A stretch of DNA of 64,000 nt from Candidatus Blochmanniella camponoti (lineage in GTDB: Bacteria > Pseudomonadota > Gammaproteobacteria > Enterobacterales > Enterobacteriaceae), in NCBI RefSeq assembly GCF_023585825.1, contig NZ_CP097751.1, positions 496,001 through 560,000 on the forward strand. Reading direction: 5' to 3'. Under the pieces are notes generated by a model. That model had not been told where the DNA came from, searched no databases, and was given only the letters and a program-made list of their open reading frames with translations. Each line of letters begins with the position of its first letter. The first letter of the stretch is position 1. Of this stretch, positions 19,756 to 29,610 are shown piece by piece. The position numbers and the translations under genes are program-made.

Positions 19756-22203
19756 ATGCGAGTATTGAAATTTGGTGGCACTGCACTTTCTAATGCAAAT
19801 CAGTTTATCCATGTCGCCAATATTCTTGAAAAAAACGCTCAAGAAGAACAAATAGCAGCGGTGTTATCGGCACCTGCAATGGTTACTAATTATCTAGTAT
19901 CAGTTATTGATCACACATTAAATGGTAATTCCGTATTCGAACATATTCACAATATAGAAACTATTTTTAATACTTTATTGGAAGATATAGCACAGATTCA
20001 ACCAGGATTTAATCATGTAACTTTGCGTCTTGTCTTAGAACAAGAGTTTATTCATTTAAAAAATTTACTACATGGAATTTCATTGTTGAAATTTTGTCCA
20101 GATAATATAAATGCTAATATTATTTGTTTGGGGGAAAAGTTGTCCATTATTTTAATGGAAGGGCTTTTAAATGCGAGGAATCTCCAAATAATTGTTATTA
20201 ATCCAGTGGATAATCTTATAGCACAAGGAAGAGAATATCTGACCTCTATGGTAAATATTGAAGAATCTGCGCGGCGTATTAAAAATATACCTATTTCTCA
20301 TTTAGATATTATGTTAATGGCTGGATTTACTGCGGGAAATGAGCAGGGTGAATTAGTTGCTTTAGGTCGAAATGGTTCTGATTATTCAGCTGCGATTTTA
20401 GCGGCTTGTTTAGGTGCTAGTTGTTGTGAAATTTGGACAGATGTAGACGGTATTTATACGTGTGATCCACATCAAGTACCTAATGCAAAATTATTAAATT
20501 CATTATCTTATCAAGAGGCTATGGAGCTTTCTTATTTTGGAGCTAAAATTTTACATCCACGCACTATTGTGCCGATTGCTCAATTTCATATACCTTGTTT
20601 AATAAAAAATGTTTTCAAACCTAATGCTCCTGGCACATTAATTGGATCAATTAATAATGATGCGACTAATATAGTTAAAGGAATTACATATTTAAATGAT
20701 ATGATAATGTTAAACATTTCTGGACCAGGAATGAAAGGAATGATTGGCATGGCCGCTCGTGTGTTTTCTGCAATGTCTAAGGCCATATGTTCAGTAGTGT
20801 TAATCACTCAATCATCTTCTGAGTATAGCATAAGCTTTTGCGTGCCTTATCAAGAATTGTCAAAAGCTTGCACTGCATTAAATGAAGAATTTAATTTAGA
20901 ATTAAAAAATGGACTTTTGGAGCCAATAGATGTGATACGAGATCTCGCAATTATTTCAGTTGTGGGCGATGGCATGCGCACTCAACTTGGTTTGTCTAAC
21001 AAATTGTTCGAGGCATTAGCTCGCGCTAATATTAATATTATTGCAATTGCTCAAGGATCTTCAGAGCGTTCTATTTCGGTGGTGGTAAAAAACAATGTTA
21101 CTGCTATTGGAATTAGAGTAGCTCATCAAATGTTATTTAGTACTGATCAATTAATAGAAGTATTTATTATTGGGTCTGGAGGCGTTGGTACTGCCTTAAT
21201 AGAACAAATTCGACGTCAAAGACATTGGTTAAAAAATAAACATATCGATTTACGAGTATGTGGTATTATTAATTCTCGAATGATGTGTATCGATGTGAAT
21301 GGGATTGATTTGAATAACTGGGAATCATCTCTAAAGAAAACTCATGAATCTTGTAATTTAAAAAAATTAATGGAAATTATACAAGAAAATCATTTATTAA
21401 ATCCAGTTGTTGCTGATTGCACTAGTAGCATTGACGTAGTTAATTATTATGTGGATTTTTTGTTAAATGGTTGTCATGTGATTACACCAAACAAAAAAGC
21501 TAATACAGGATCTATGGAGCAATATAGAAAACTTAGGGATATTGTGATAAAATCACGAAGGAAATTTTTATATGATACTAATGTCGGAGCTGGATTGCCA
21601 GTTATAGAAAATTTACAAAATTTGTTAAATGCTGGAGATGAATTAATCAGTTTTTCAGGTATTTTATCTGGATCTTTATCATTTATTTTTGGAAAATTAG
21701 ATGAAGGATTATCATTATCTGCTGCAACTTTATTGGCTCAGAAGAAAGGTTATACTGAACCAGATCCTAGAGATGATCTTTCTGGTATAGACGTAGCTAG
21801 AAAATTGTTAATTTTAGCACGAGAAGTTGGGTATGAATTAGAATTGAATGATATTCAAGTCGATCCAGTAATACCACATAATTTTATAAGTAAAAATGAT
21901 ACGGATAGTTTTTTTAAAAAATTGTCTTTACTAGATGACATTATTTCTGATAAAGCTCAAAGGGCGTATAAATTAGGACATGTATTGCGTTATGTTGGGA
22001 ATATACAGGAAGGACAGTGTCGCGTGCAAATCGAATCTATAAATAATAATCATCCATTATTTAAAGTAAAAGATGGAGAGAATGCTCTTGCATTTTTTAC
22101 TCGGTATTATCAACCATTACCATTGGTATTACGTGGTTATGGCGCAGGTAATGATGTTACAGCAGCCGGAGTATTTGCAGATTTATTACGTACTTTATCA
22201 TAA
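19756..22203 (+). CDS. thrA: Bifunctional aspartokinase I / homoserine dehydrogenase I
   Basis: ThrA carries out the first and third steps from aspartate to threonine: aspartate phosphorylation and reduction of aspartate semialdehyde. The 815 residues (E. coli 820) hold the kinase domain (about 1-290, with GRNGSDYSA and [11 protein letters not shown]), two ACT-like regulatory units (about 315-460, [16 protein letters not shown] and SQSSSEYSI-type segments) and the dehydrogenase (about 465-815, [37 protein letters not shown]). The kinase signature reads KFGGTAL and not KFGGTSV, so the usual Ser is Ala10 (codon 19783-19785). The five C-terminal residues of E. coli are missing. It heads thrABC. 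Confidence 0.97.
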   Translation: MRVLKFGGTALSNANQFIHVANILEKNAQEEQIAAVLSAPAMVTNYLVSVIDHTLNGNSVFEHIHNIETIFNTLLEDIAQIQPGFNHVTLRLVLEQEFIHLKNLLHGISLLKFCPDNINANIICLGEKLSIILMEGLLNARNLQIIVINPVDNLIAQGREYLTSMVNIEESARRIKNIPISHLDIMLMAGFTAGNEQGELVALGRNGSDYSAAILAACLGASCCEIWTDVDGIYTCDPHQVPNAKLLNSLSYQEAMELSYFGAKILHPRTIVPIAQFHIPCLIKNVFKPNAPGTLIGSINNDATNIVKGITYLNDMIMLNISGPGMKGMIGMAARVFSAMSKAICSVVLITQSSSEYSISFCVPYQELSKACTALNEEFNLELKNGLLEPIDVIRDLAIISVVGDGMRTQLGLSNKLFEALARANINIIAIAQGSSERSISVVVKNNVTAIGIRVAHQMLFSTDQLIEVFIIGSGGVGTALIEQIRRQRHWLKNKHIDLRVCGIINSRMMCIDVNGIDLNNWESSLKKTHESCNLKKLMEIIQENHLLNPVVADCTSSIDVVNYYVDFLLNGCHVITPNKKANTGSMEQYRKLRDIVIKSRRKFLYDTNVGAGLPVIENLQNLLNAGDELISFSGILSGSLSFIFGKLDEGLSLSAATLLAQKKGYTEPDPRDDLSGIDVARKLLILAREVGYELELNDIQVDPVIPHNFISKNDTDSFFKKLSLLDDIISDKAQRAYKLGHVLRYVGNIQEGQCRVQIESINNNHPLFKVKDGENALAFFTRYYQPLPLVLRGYGAGNDVTAAGVFADLLRTLS

Positions 22204-22226
22204 TAAAAATAAGGATGTGTGTGGAT

Positions 22227-23165
22227 ATGATCAGAGTTTATGCGCCAGCGTCTATTGCTAATATTGGAGTGGGGTTTGATACGTTAGGCATGGCAATTGC
22301 TCCAATAAATGGTAGCTTACTTGGAGATTGCATTAGCATTGAAAATGCTAATGCATTTAGTTTAAGAAGTACAGGATTTTTTCATAGTCAATTACCAATA
22401 CAATTAGAAGAAAATATCGTATTCCAATGTTGGAGAAAGTTTTGTGACATTTTAGGACAAACATATTTTTTAAGTATTAAATTGGAAAAAAATATTCCTG
22501 TTTCTTCTGGTCTGGGTTCTAGCGCTTGTTCCATAGTAGCTGCATTGGTAGCAATGAATTATCATTGCGGATGTCCACTTAATACAAATCAATTGCTCAT
22601 GCTAATGGGGGAAATGGAAGGTAAAATTTCTGGTTCAATTCATTTTGATAATGTGTCGCCTTGTTTTTTAGGAGGTATGCGTTTAATATTACAGAATTGC
22701 AATATTGTTGACCAGGTAATACCTGGCTTTGATGGTTGGTTGTGGGTTGTAGCGTATCCAGGCATTAAAATATCTACAGCAGCATCTCGATCAGTATTAC
22801 CAAATAAATATGATCGTGAAGTTTGTATCAATCATAGTCAATATTTATCCGGATTTGTACATGCTTGCCATACTAAACAAGAATATTTAGCAATTAGATG
22901 TATGAAGGACATCATTGCAGAGCCTTATCGATCACGATTGTTTCCGATTGAATTATCTTGTATACGCCATAATATTATGAAAAGAGGTGCTATATCTTGT
23001 GGTATTTCAGGATCTGGTCCAACAGTTTTTGTATTATGTAATAATCACGATGTAATAGAGGATATTTCTGATTGGTTATCACGTTTTTATTTACAAAATA
23101 ATTCAGGTTTTGTTCGAATTTGTTCTCTAGATAATCTTGGAGCGCGTATTATGGTGAATAATTAA
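22227..23165 (+). CDS. thrB: Homoserine kinase
   Basis: ThrB phosphorylates homoserine with ATP. It is a GHMP-family kinase of 312 residues from the ATG at 22227 (E. coli 310), which aligns MIRVYAPAS with MVKVYAPAS. AAGGA at 22211-22215 fits either this ATG or the one at 22215. The ATP-binding GHMP motif [12 protein letters not shown] lies near residues 91-102, and the C-terminal [10 protein letters not shown] is conserved. It begins 23 bases after the thrA stop, and its stop overlaps the thrC start by one base (TAATG), which suggests coupled translation. Confidence 0.96.
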   Translation: MIRVYAPASIANIGVGFDTLGMAIAPINGSLLGDCISIENANAFSLRSTGFFHSQLPIQLEENIVFQCWRKFCDILGQTYFLSIKLEKNIPVSSGLGSSACSIVAALVAMNYHCGCPLNTNQLLMLMGEMEGKISGSIHFDNVSPCFLGGMRLILQNCNIVDQVIPGFDGWLWVVAYPGIKISTAASRSVLPNKYDREVCINHSQYLSGFVHACHTKQEYLAIRCMKDIIAEPYRSRLFPIELSCIRHNIMKRGAISCGISGSGPTVFVLCNNHDVIEDISDWLSRFYLQNNSGFVRICSLDNLGARIMVNN

Positions 23166-24466
23166 TGAAACTATATAATATTCAGCAACATAGTGAACAA
23201 GTCACGTTTACTCAAGCTCTCTTGCAAGGATTAGGAAAAAATCAGGGGTTATTTTTCCCAGCAGATCTTCCAAAATTCTCTATATTTGAAATAAATTCTC
23301 TCTTAGAAATGAGTTTTATAGAACGTAGTACGCATATTTTATCTACATATATTGGCTCTGAATTGTCAAAAAATAGTATATTAACTTGTGTTAAAAATGC
23401 TTTTAATTTTCCAGTTCCGTTGGTGTATATAAATAACAATGTTGCAGTTTTAGAGCTTTTTCATGGTCCAACTTTGGCTTTTAAAGATTTTGGAAGCCGA
23501 TTAATGGCGCAAATGTTAAATCAGACTAACCATCGGTTTGATAAACCGATGGTTATTTTGACTGCTACTTCTGGAGATACAGGTGCTGCTGTAGCCCATG
23601 CTTTTTTTAATTTAAGTAATATACATGTTATAATTCTTTACCCTAGAGGTAAGATTAGCGCATTACAAGAAAAATTATTTTGTACTTTAGGAGGCAATAT
23701 TTCTACAATATCAGTAAATGGAGATTTTGATTCATGCCAACGTTTAGTTAAGCAAGCTTTTGATGACAACGTACTGCGACAGAAATTAGATTTAAATTCT
23801 GCGAATTCCATTAACATTGGGCGATTATTAGCTCAAATTTGTTACTATTTTGAGGGGGTATCACAATTACCGCATCAAATGCGTAATAAATTAGTTATTG
23901 CGGTTCCTAGCGGTAATTTTGGAAATTTAACAGCAGGATTGTTAGCTCAATCTTGTGGATTACCAGTGAAGAAGTTTATTGCTGCTACTAATATTAATGA
24001 TACTGTGCCTAGATTTTTAGAGTATGGTTATTGGGAACCTCGTCCTACTGTTTCAACGTTTTCTAATGCTATGGATGTAAGCTCTCCAAATAATTGGTCT
24101 AGAATAGAAGAATTGTTTCGTCGAGAAAATAAATCCATTAAAGAATTGGAATATGGTTGTGTTAATGATTCTCTCACCGAGAAAACAGTCCAAGAAATTG
24201 CAGATTTAGGATATCTTTCCGAACCTCATACCGCTGTAGCATATCGATCATTATGCGATAAATTACATTCTGATGAATTTGGTATATGTCTTGGTACTGC
24301 TCACCCTGTTAAATTTAAAGAGTTAGTAGAAGATTTTTTAAAAAAAAAGATACAAGTAATATTACCGGTTGTATTAAAAGAACGTATGAAATTACCTATT
24401 TTATCGTATGAAATATCTAAATGTTTTTCTTCGTTGCGTAACTTAATTTTAAGAATAACGTCTTAA
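23165..24466 (+). CDS. thrC: Threonine synthase
   Basis: ThrC converts O-phosphohomoserine to threonine, a PLP-dependent last step. The 433 residues (E. coli 428) show the PLP-lysine motif GPTLAFKDFG with Lys107 at the same position as E. coli, the SGDTGAAVAHAF loop and the phosphate-binding VPSGNFGNLTAG segment. A run of nine A codes for Lys-Lys-Lys near 24340. It ends the thr operon, and a 20-bp hairpin follows 122 bases later. Threonine made here could serve both the symbiont and its host. Confidence 0.97.
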   Translation: MKLYNIQQHSEQVTFTQALLQGLGKNQGLFFPADLPKFSIFEINSLLEMSFIERSTHILSTYIGSELSKNSILTCVKNAFNFPVPLVYINNNVAVLELFHGPTLAFKDFGSRLMAQMLNQTNHRFDKPMVILTATSGDTGAAVAHAFFNLSNIHVIILYPRGKISALQEKLFCTLGGNISTISVNGDFDSCQRLVKQAFDDNVLRQKLDLNSANSINIGRLLAQICYYFEGVSQLPHQMRNKLVIAVPSGNFGNLTAGLLAQSCGLPVKKFIAATNINDTVPRFLEYGYWEPRPTVSTFSNAMDVSSPNNWSRIEELFRRENKSIKELEYGCVNDSLTEKTVQEIADLGYLSEPHTAVAYRSLCDKLHSDEFGICLGTAHPVKFKELVEDFLKKKIQVILPVVLKERMKLPILSYEISKCFSSLRNLILRITS

Positions 24467-24588
24467 AATATTATGTATATGCTACAAACATATATGTGTT
24501 ATATTAAAATCTAGTATTTTTTACATTTTTGCGTTCATTAATGCATTTAATAAGATTACAAATAATTATATAGAATATATAAACATAT

Positions 24589-24630
24589 TTATACATCTGT
24601 ATCAATATTCATATTGATACAGATGTATAA
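24589..24630. repeat. Perfect 20-bp inverted repeat downstream of thrC
   Basis: The arms 24589-24608 and 24611-24630 are perfect complements with only two bases (TC) between them. No T run follows on the plus strand, so this is not a classic intrinsic terminator. It may end or protect thr operon transcripts, or separate them from dnaK. Confidence 0.8.
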
Positions 24631-24803
24631 CAAGGTGATGTTTTCTGAAGAGTAGTGATGAATAAAATTAAATAATTATATGAATAATCTATTTGCTATG
24701 TATGGATATTTTGTAATTTTATTAGTGATTTTTACAAAATAATTAATTATCTTAAATTCATATAATGTTTTTTGAAAAGTTTTGAAAACAAATTTGTTTT
24801 AAG

Positions 24804-24831
24804 GTTGAAAAGTACAGTTTCGACCGCATAT
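24804..24831 (+). promoter_or_regulatory. Sigma-32 (heat-shock) promoter of dnaK-dnaJ
   Basis: GTTGAAA at 24804-24810 and CCGCATAT at 24824-24831 are 13 bases apart and match the sigma-32 consensus CTTGAAA and CCCCATNT at six of seven bases and six of seven fixed bases. The -10 end is 46 bases before the dnaK ATG. This suggests dnaK is still under heat-shock control, given an rpoH gene elsewhere. Confidence 0.7.
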
Positions 24832-24877
24832 CAGGTGCATGGTGTGGTTAAATTGATTTTTCAGTGGAGATGTATAG

Positions 24878-26791
24878 ATGGGAAAAATTATTGGCATAGA
24901 TTTGGGGACAACCAATTCTTGTGTAGCAATTATTGAAGGGAATAAACCTCGTGTATTAGAAAATAGTGAAGGCGATCGTACAACTCCTTCTATTATTGCT
25001 TATACACAAGATGGAGAGATTTTAGTTGGTCAACCAGCTAAGCGGCAGTCTGTTACTAATCCTAAAAATACTTTATTTGCTATTAAGCGATTGATTGGTC
25101 GTCGGTTCCAAGATACAGAAGTGCAGCGTGATGTGAATATCATGCCGTATAAAATAATTTCTGCTGATAACGGAGATGCTTGGTTAGATGTTAAAGGTCA
25201 AAAGATGGCGCCTCCTCAGGTTTCCGCTGAAATTTTAAAAAAAATGAAGAAGACCGCAGAAGATTATCTTGGAGAACAAATTTCTGAAGCAGTTATTACG
25301 GTTCCGGCTTATTTTAATGATGCTCAACGTCAAGCTACTAAAGATTCTGGACGTATTGCTGGTTTAGAGGTTAAAAGAATTATAAATGAACCGACTGCTG
25401 CAGCATTAGCTTATGGTTTAGATAAAGAAACTAGAGGAAATCGCACAATTGCAGTATATGATTTAGGCGGGGGAACTTTTGATATTTCAATTATTGAAAT
25501 TGATGATGTTGATGGAGAAAAAACTTTTGAAGTACTGTCTACTAATGGAGATACTCATTTAGGGGGAGAAGATTTTGATAGCCTTTTAATAAATTATTTA
25601 GCAGATGAATTTAAAAAAGATCAACGTATTAATTTATATAATGATCCATTAGCAATGCAACGACTAAAAGAAGCAGCGGAGAAAGCAAAAATAGAATTAT
25701 CTGCTTCGCATCAAACTGATGTGAATTTACCGTATATTACAGCAGATAACACTGGACCAAAGCATATGAACATTAGAGTAACTCGTGCTAAATTAGAATC
25801 CTTAGTAGAAGATTTAGTTAATCGTACTATGGAGCCTCTGAAAGTAGCGCTCAAAGATGCTAACTTGTCTGTGTCCAATATAAATGATGTTATTTTAGTA
25901 GGCGGGCAGACCCGCATGCCTCTTGTTCAAAAAAAAGTATCTGAATTTTTTCAAAAAGAGCCACGCAGAGATGTCAATCCTGATGAAGCTGTTGCTATCG
26001 GAGCGGCAGTACAAGGAGGGGTATTGTCTGGAGATGTAAAAGATGTGTTGTTGTTGGATGTGACTCCATTATCTTTAGGGATTGAAACGATGGGGGGTGT
26101 TATGACTTCATTAATCGCTAAAAATACTACTATCCCTACTAAACATAGTCAAATTTTCTCTACCGCTGAAGATAATCAATCTGCTGTCACTATTCATGTC
26201 TTACAAGGAGAAAGAAAGAGAGCCAGTGATAATAAATCGTTGGGACAATTTAATTTAGATGGAATAGCAGCGGCGATGCGTGGTATACCTCAGATTGAAG
26301 TGACTTTTGATATTGATGCTGATGGTATTTTACATGTATCTGCTAAAGATAAAAATAGTGGACGTGAACAAAAAATTACTATTAAAGCTTCTTCTGGTTT
26401 AAATGAAGAGGAAATTAATAAAATGGTTCAAGAAGCAGAGGCTAATGCTGAATCAGATCGTAAATTTGAAGAGTTGGTGCAAATTCGAAATCAAGCTGAT
26501 CATTTGTTACATAGTACCAAGAAACAATTAACGGAAGTTGGTGATAATATATCATTAGATGATAAATCTGCTATAGAAGATGCATTAAAAGAATTGGAAT
26601 CAGTCATAAAAAATGAAGACAAAAATGAAATTGAATCCAAAATTCAGTCTGTAATTAAAGTTTCTGGAAAATTATTAGAAGCCAGTCAAAAACATCAAGA
26701 ACAATCTAAGTCTCAGTCTTCTAATAGTACTCCTGATCCAAATGGAGAAGTAGTAGACGCGGAATTTGAAGAAATAAAGAACAAAAAATAA
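24878..26791 (+). CDS. dnaK: Chaperone protein DnaK (Hsp70)
   Basis: DnaK is the ATP-dependent Hsp70 that works with DnaJ and GrpE on unfolded proteins. The 637 residues (E. coli 638) show the N-terminal [10 protein letters not shown] phosphate loop, [10 protein letters not shown], the VGGQTRMP adenosine motif, the linker DVLLLDVTP near 388-396, a substrate-binding beta domain and a helical lid. The C-terminal tail keeps the acidic end [15 protein letters not shown] that contributes to client binding. GGAG eight bases before the ATG is a good ribosome site. Symbionts of this kind usually express chaperones strongly; the heat-shock promoter suggests regulation is not fully lost. Confidence 0.98.
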   Translation: MGKIIGIDLGTTNSCVAIIEGNKPRVLENSEGDRTTPSIIAYTQDGEILVGQPAKRQSVTNPKNTLFAIKRLIGRRFQDTEVQRDVNIMPYKIISADNGDAWLDVKGQKMAPPQVSAEILKKMKKTAEDYLGEQISEAVITVPAYFNDAQRQATKDSGRIAGLEVKRIINEPTAAALAYGLDKETRGNRTIAVYDLGGGTFDISIIEIDDVDGEKTFEVLSTNGDTHLGGEDFDSLLINYLADEFKKDQRINLYNDPLAMQRLKEAAEKAKIELSASHQTDVNLPYITADNTGPKHMNIRVTRAKLESLVEDLVNRTMEPLKVALKDANLSVSNINDVILVGGQTRMPLVQKKVSEFFQKEPRRDVNPDEAVAIGAAVQGGVLSGDVKDVLLLDVTPLSLGIETMGGVMTSLIAKNTTIPTKHSQIFSTAEDNQSAVTIHVLQGERKRASDNKSLGQFNLDGIAAAMRGIPQIEVTFDIDADGILHVSAKDKNSGREQKITIKASSGLNEEEINKMVQEAEANAESDRKFEELVQIRNQADHLLHSTKKQLTEVGDNISLDDKSAIEDALKELESVIKNEDKNEIESKIQSVIKVSGKLLEASQKHQEQSKSQSSNSTPDPNGEVVDAEFEEIKNKK

Positions 26792-26913
26792 TATTTTTTA
26801 AAAAATACATTTAGAGTAGGAGAAGAGTAATTATTAAAATTATAAATAAAAAATGTTGAATCTATAAATGTATTACTAAATTAATAAGTATGCAAAGGGA
26901 CGTAAAGAAAACC

Positions 26914-28041
26914 ATGGCTAAATCAGACTATTATGAGATTTTGGGCATTTCCAAAAATGCGGATGAGCGTGAAATCAAAAAGTCCTATAAACGCCTGGCA
27001 ATGAAATTTCATCCAGATCGTAATCCAGGGAATACTACAGCTGAAACAAAATTTAAAGAAATTAAAGAAGCATATGAAGTGTTAAGTAATTCAGAAAAAC
27101 GTGCAGCTTATGATCAGTATGGTCATGCAGCGTTTGAATCAGGAAGTATGGGGTCAACAGCAAATTCAGGAGGAGCGGATTTTAGCGATATTTTTGGTGA
27201 TGTGTTCGGAGATATATTTGGAGGAAATAGAAGAAATCGTGCAGGTAGAGGATCGGATTTACGTTATAATATAGAGTTAAGTTTAGAGGATGCAGTTCGT
27301 GGGATTATTAAAGAAATATGCATACCAACTTTATCGACCTGTGAAAAATGTCGTGGAAGTGGCGCGAGATCAAATTCAGCTATAATTACTTGTATGACAT
27401 GTCATGGTCAAGGGCAAGTTCAAATACGCCAAGGTTTTTTTTCTGTACAGCAATCTTGTCCCGCATGCCATGGACATGGTAAAATTATTAAAGAAGTTTG
27501 TAATAGGTGTCGTGGAAATGGACGAGTAGAACGATCTAAGACTCTCTCTGTTAAAATTCCAGCTGGTGTAAACACAGGAGATCGTATACGTTTATCGGGT
27601 GAAGGCGAATCTGGAAAAAACGGTGCACCTTCAGGAGATTTATACGTTCAAGTTCAAATTAGAAAACATCCAATTTTTGATAGAGAAGAAAAAAATCTTT
27701 ATTGTGAAGTACCAATTAGTTTTTCTATGGCAGCCTTGGGAGGAGAAATTGAGGTACCAACCTTAGATGGGAGGGTAAAATTAAAAATTCCTCCTGAAAC
27801 CCAAACTGGCAAACTATTTCGTATGAGAGGAAAAGGAGTAAAATCGGTTCGAAGCGGGGGTAATGGTGATTTGTTATGTAGAGTAGTAGTAGAAACTCCG
27901 GTGAAGTTAAATGATATACAAAAACGATTACTTCAAGATTTGTCAGATAGTTTTGAGGGACCTCATGGAAACCGAAACAGCCCTAGATCTAAAAGTTTTT
28001 TTGATGGTGTAAAAAAATTCTTCGATGATCTCACTCGTTAA
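26914..28041 (+). CDS. dnaJ: Chaperone protein DnaJ (Hsp40)
   Basis: DnaJ delivers substrates to DnaK and stimulates its ATPase. From the ATG at 26914 ([11 protein letters not shown]) the product has 375 residues (E. coli 376). An upstream in-frame ATG at 26890 would add eight unrelated residues. The J domain (1-70) has the HPD motif in FHPDRNPG. A Gly/Phe-rich linker with repeated DIFGD follows. Four zinc repeats then read [24 protein letters not shown] and CNRCRGNG. The C-terminal client-binding domains follow. It lies 122 bases after dnaK and is probably in the same transcript. It faces rpsT on the other strand. Confidence 0.97.
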   Translation: MAKSDYYEILGISKNADEREIKKSYKRLAMKFHPDRNPGNTTAETKFKEIKEAYEVLSNSEKRAAYDQYGHAAFESGSMGSTANSGGADFSDIFGDVFGDIFGGNRRNRAGRGSDLRYNIELSLEDAVRGIIKEICIPTLSTCEKCRGSGARSNSAIITCMTCHGQGQVQIRQGFFSVQQSCPACHGHGKIIKEVCNRCRGNGRVERSKTLSVKIPAGVNTGDRIRLSGEGESGKNGAPSGDLYVQVQIRKHPIFDREEKNLYCEVPISFSMAALGGEIEVPTLDGRVKLKIPPETQTGKLFRMRGKGVKSVRSGGNGDLLCRVVVETPVKLNDIQKRLLQDLSDSFEGPHGNRNSPRSKSFFDGVKKFFDDLTR

Positions 28042-28115
28042 TTGCTTACAGTGATGTTGTCAAAATTATATGATTTTTTTAAATGTTGTTATATTTCTCT
28101 TTTACTTCAGTTCAG

Positions 28116-28382
28116 TCAAAACTCCATGGATTTGATACGTGCGTATGCTCTAGATTTACATCTAGCGGCTTTATTTTTATGAATTAAACCTTTACAAGCC
28201 TGATGATCTATTTTTTTCTGCATAAAAACGAATGCAGTTATTGCAGCTGACTTATCTTTACTTTCAATTGCTGTATATACCTTTTTTATAAAGGTACGCA
28301 ACATAGATCTCCGGCTTGCATTACACTTGCGTTGCTGCTTTGATTTTATGAGAGATTTTCGAGCTGATTTAGTGTTAGCCAA
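28116..28382 (-). CDS. rpsT: Small ribosomal subunit protein bS20
   Basis: bS20 binds 16S rRNA early in 30S assembly. The 88-residue protein (E. coli 87) starts [10 protein letters not shown] and keeps [20 protein letters not shown] and [13 protein letters not shown], with a slightly changed C-terminal end. It is the only minus-strand gene between rlmE and folA, convergent with dnaJ and divergent from ribF, the same arrangement as in E. coli. A GGGGTACTCC stretch just before the ATG (read on the minus strand) provides the ribosome site. Confidence 0.96.
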   Translation of the reverse strand: MANTKSARKSLIKSKQQRKCNASRRSMLRTFIKKVYTAIESKDKSAAITAFVFMQKKIDHQACKGLIHKNKAARCKSRAYARIKSMEF

Positions 28383-28635
28383 TATGGAGTACCCCTTAAA
28401 ATATTAAAATTTTAATTACACGCATACCCTATTTTATATTTTTACATTATATATTACAATTAATATTTATTATTTTCAATACGATTGCCATCACGTTTGT
28501 AAATATTTTTATAAATCTATTTTAATAATTATATTATTTGTATGCTTTTTGAATTAATTTTATAAAATAAGTTAGTACTTTTTAAAAATATATGAATAAA
28601 TATAAATATCTTTTAAGAATTGATTTGAATTTAAC

Positions 28636-29610
28636 ATGGAATTTGTTAGAGGGTTACATAATATAAAATCCCATCATAAAGGTTGCATACTTACTATCGG
28701 TAATTTTGATGGATTTCATCGTGGGCATCAGGCATTACTTGAAAAGTTACAAAAAAAACGAAATATTTTGAAATTACCTGTTGTAGTTATGATCTTCGAG
28801 CCACAACCTAAAGAATATCTATCTAATATAATAGCAATACGATTAACTAGATTGAGAGATAAAGTGAATTATTTATGTACAGCAGGAGTAGATGTTATTC
28901 TATGTATTACTTTTAACAAAAAATTTGCTGCTATTGAAGCATACAATTTTATTAAAAATATATTAATATCTAAATTAGACGTTCGGTTTGTTTATATCGG
29001 AGATGATTTTAGGTTTGGTGCTTTTAGAAAAGGGGATTTTATTTTATTGAAAAAAATAGGTAAAAATGAAGGTTTTAAAGTAATACGCATCGCCACTTAT
29101 TTTGATGAAAACAATCGCAGAATAAGTAGTACTGCGATACGTGTCGCTTTAGTAGAAAATAGAATATTGGATGCTGAATTATTACTTGGACATTCTTATT
29201 GTATTTCTGGCCGTGTAGTGCACGGAGATGAATTAGGTCGTAGGATTGGGTTTCCTACGGCTAACGTATCGTTACAGGGAAAACGATTACCCATACATGG
29301 TGTATACGCAGTGGAAGTGTATGGTATTTCTAATCATCCATTGCAGGGTATAGCCAATGTGGGAATTCGCCCAACAGTTACTGGAAAAAATCAACAAAAA
29401 TTAGAAGTACATTTGTTAAATGTATCTACAAATTTATATACTTATCACATTAAAGTAGTTTTTTTAGCTAAAATACGTGATGAACAATATTTCAGTTCCG
29501 TGAAAATATTACAACGACAAATTAAAAGCGATATAATAAAAGTACGTAGTTATTTTAATAAAATTAATAATATCAACAAAATTTATAAAAACGGAATAAT
29601 TTATAAATGA
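28636..29610 (+). CDS. ribF: Bifunctional riboflavin kinase / FAD synthetase
   Basis: RibF makes FMN from riboflavin and then FAD. The 324 residues (E. coli 313) have the FAD-synthetase nucleotidyltransferase domain (about 1-185, LTIGNFDGFHRGH and the ISSTAIR motif near 170) and the riboflavin-kinase domain (about 188-310, GRRIGFPTANV, GVYAVEVYG, GIANVGIRPTV). The extra C-terminal residues are Asn/Ile/Lys-rich. Its stop overlaps the ileS start by four bases (ATGA), as expected for a ribF-ileS-lspA operon. Divergent rpsT lies 253 bases upstream. Confidence 0.96.
   Translation: MEFVRGLHNIKSHHKGCILTIGNFDGFHRGHQALLEKLQKKRNILKLPVVVMIFEPQPKEYLSNIIAIRLTRLRDKVNYLCTAGVDVILCITFNKKFAAIEAYNFIKNILISKLDVRFVYIGDDFRFGAFRKGDFILLKKIGKNEGFKVIRIATYFDENNRRISSTAIRVALVENRILDAELLLGHSYCISGRVVHGDELGRRIGFPTANVSLQGKRLPIHGVYAVEVYGISNHPLQGIANVGIRPTVTGKNQQKLEVHLLNVSTNLYTYHIKVVFLAKIRDEQYFSSVKILQRQIKSDIIKVRSYFNKINNINKIYKNGIIYK

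Larger units (their letters stand above)
24467..24877 (+). other. thrC-dnaK spacer with hairpin and heat-shock promoter
   Basis: This 411-base spacer has no gene. It holds a long perfect hairpin (24589-24630), a 16-bp palindrome AAAACAAATTTGTTTT (24785-24800), a sigma-32 type promoter (24804-24831) and the dnaK ribosome site GGAG (24866-24869). Confidence 0.7.
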
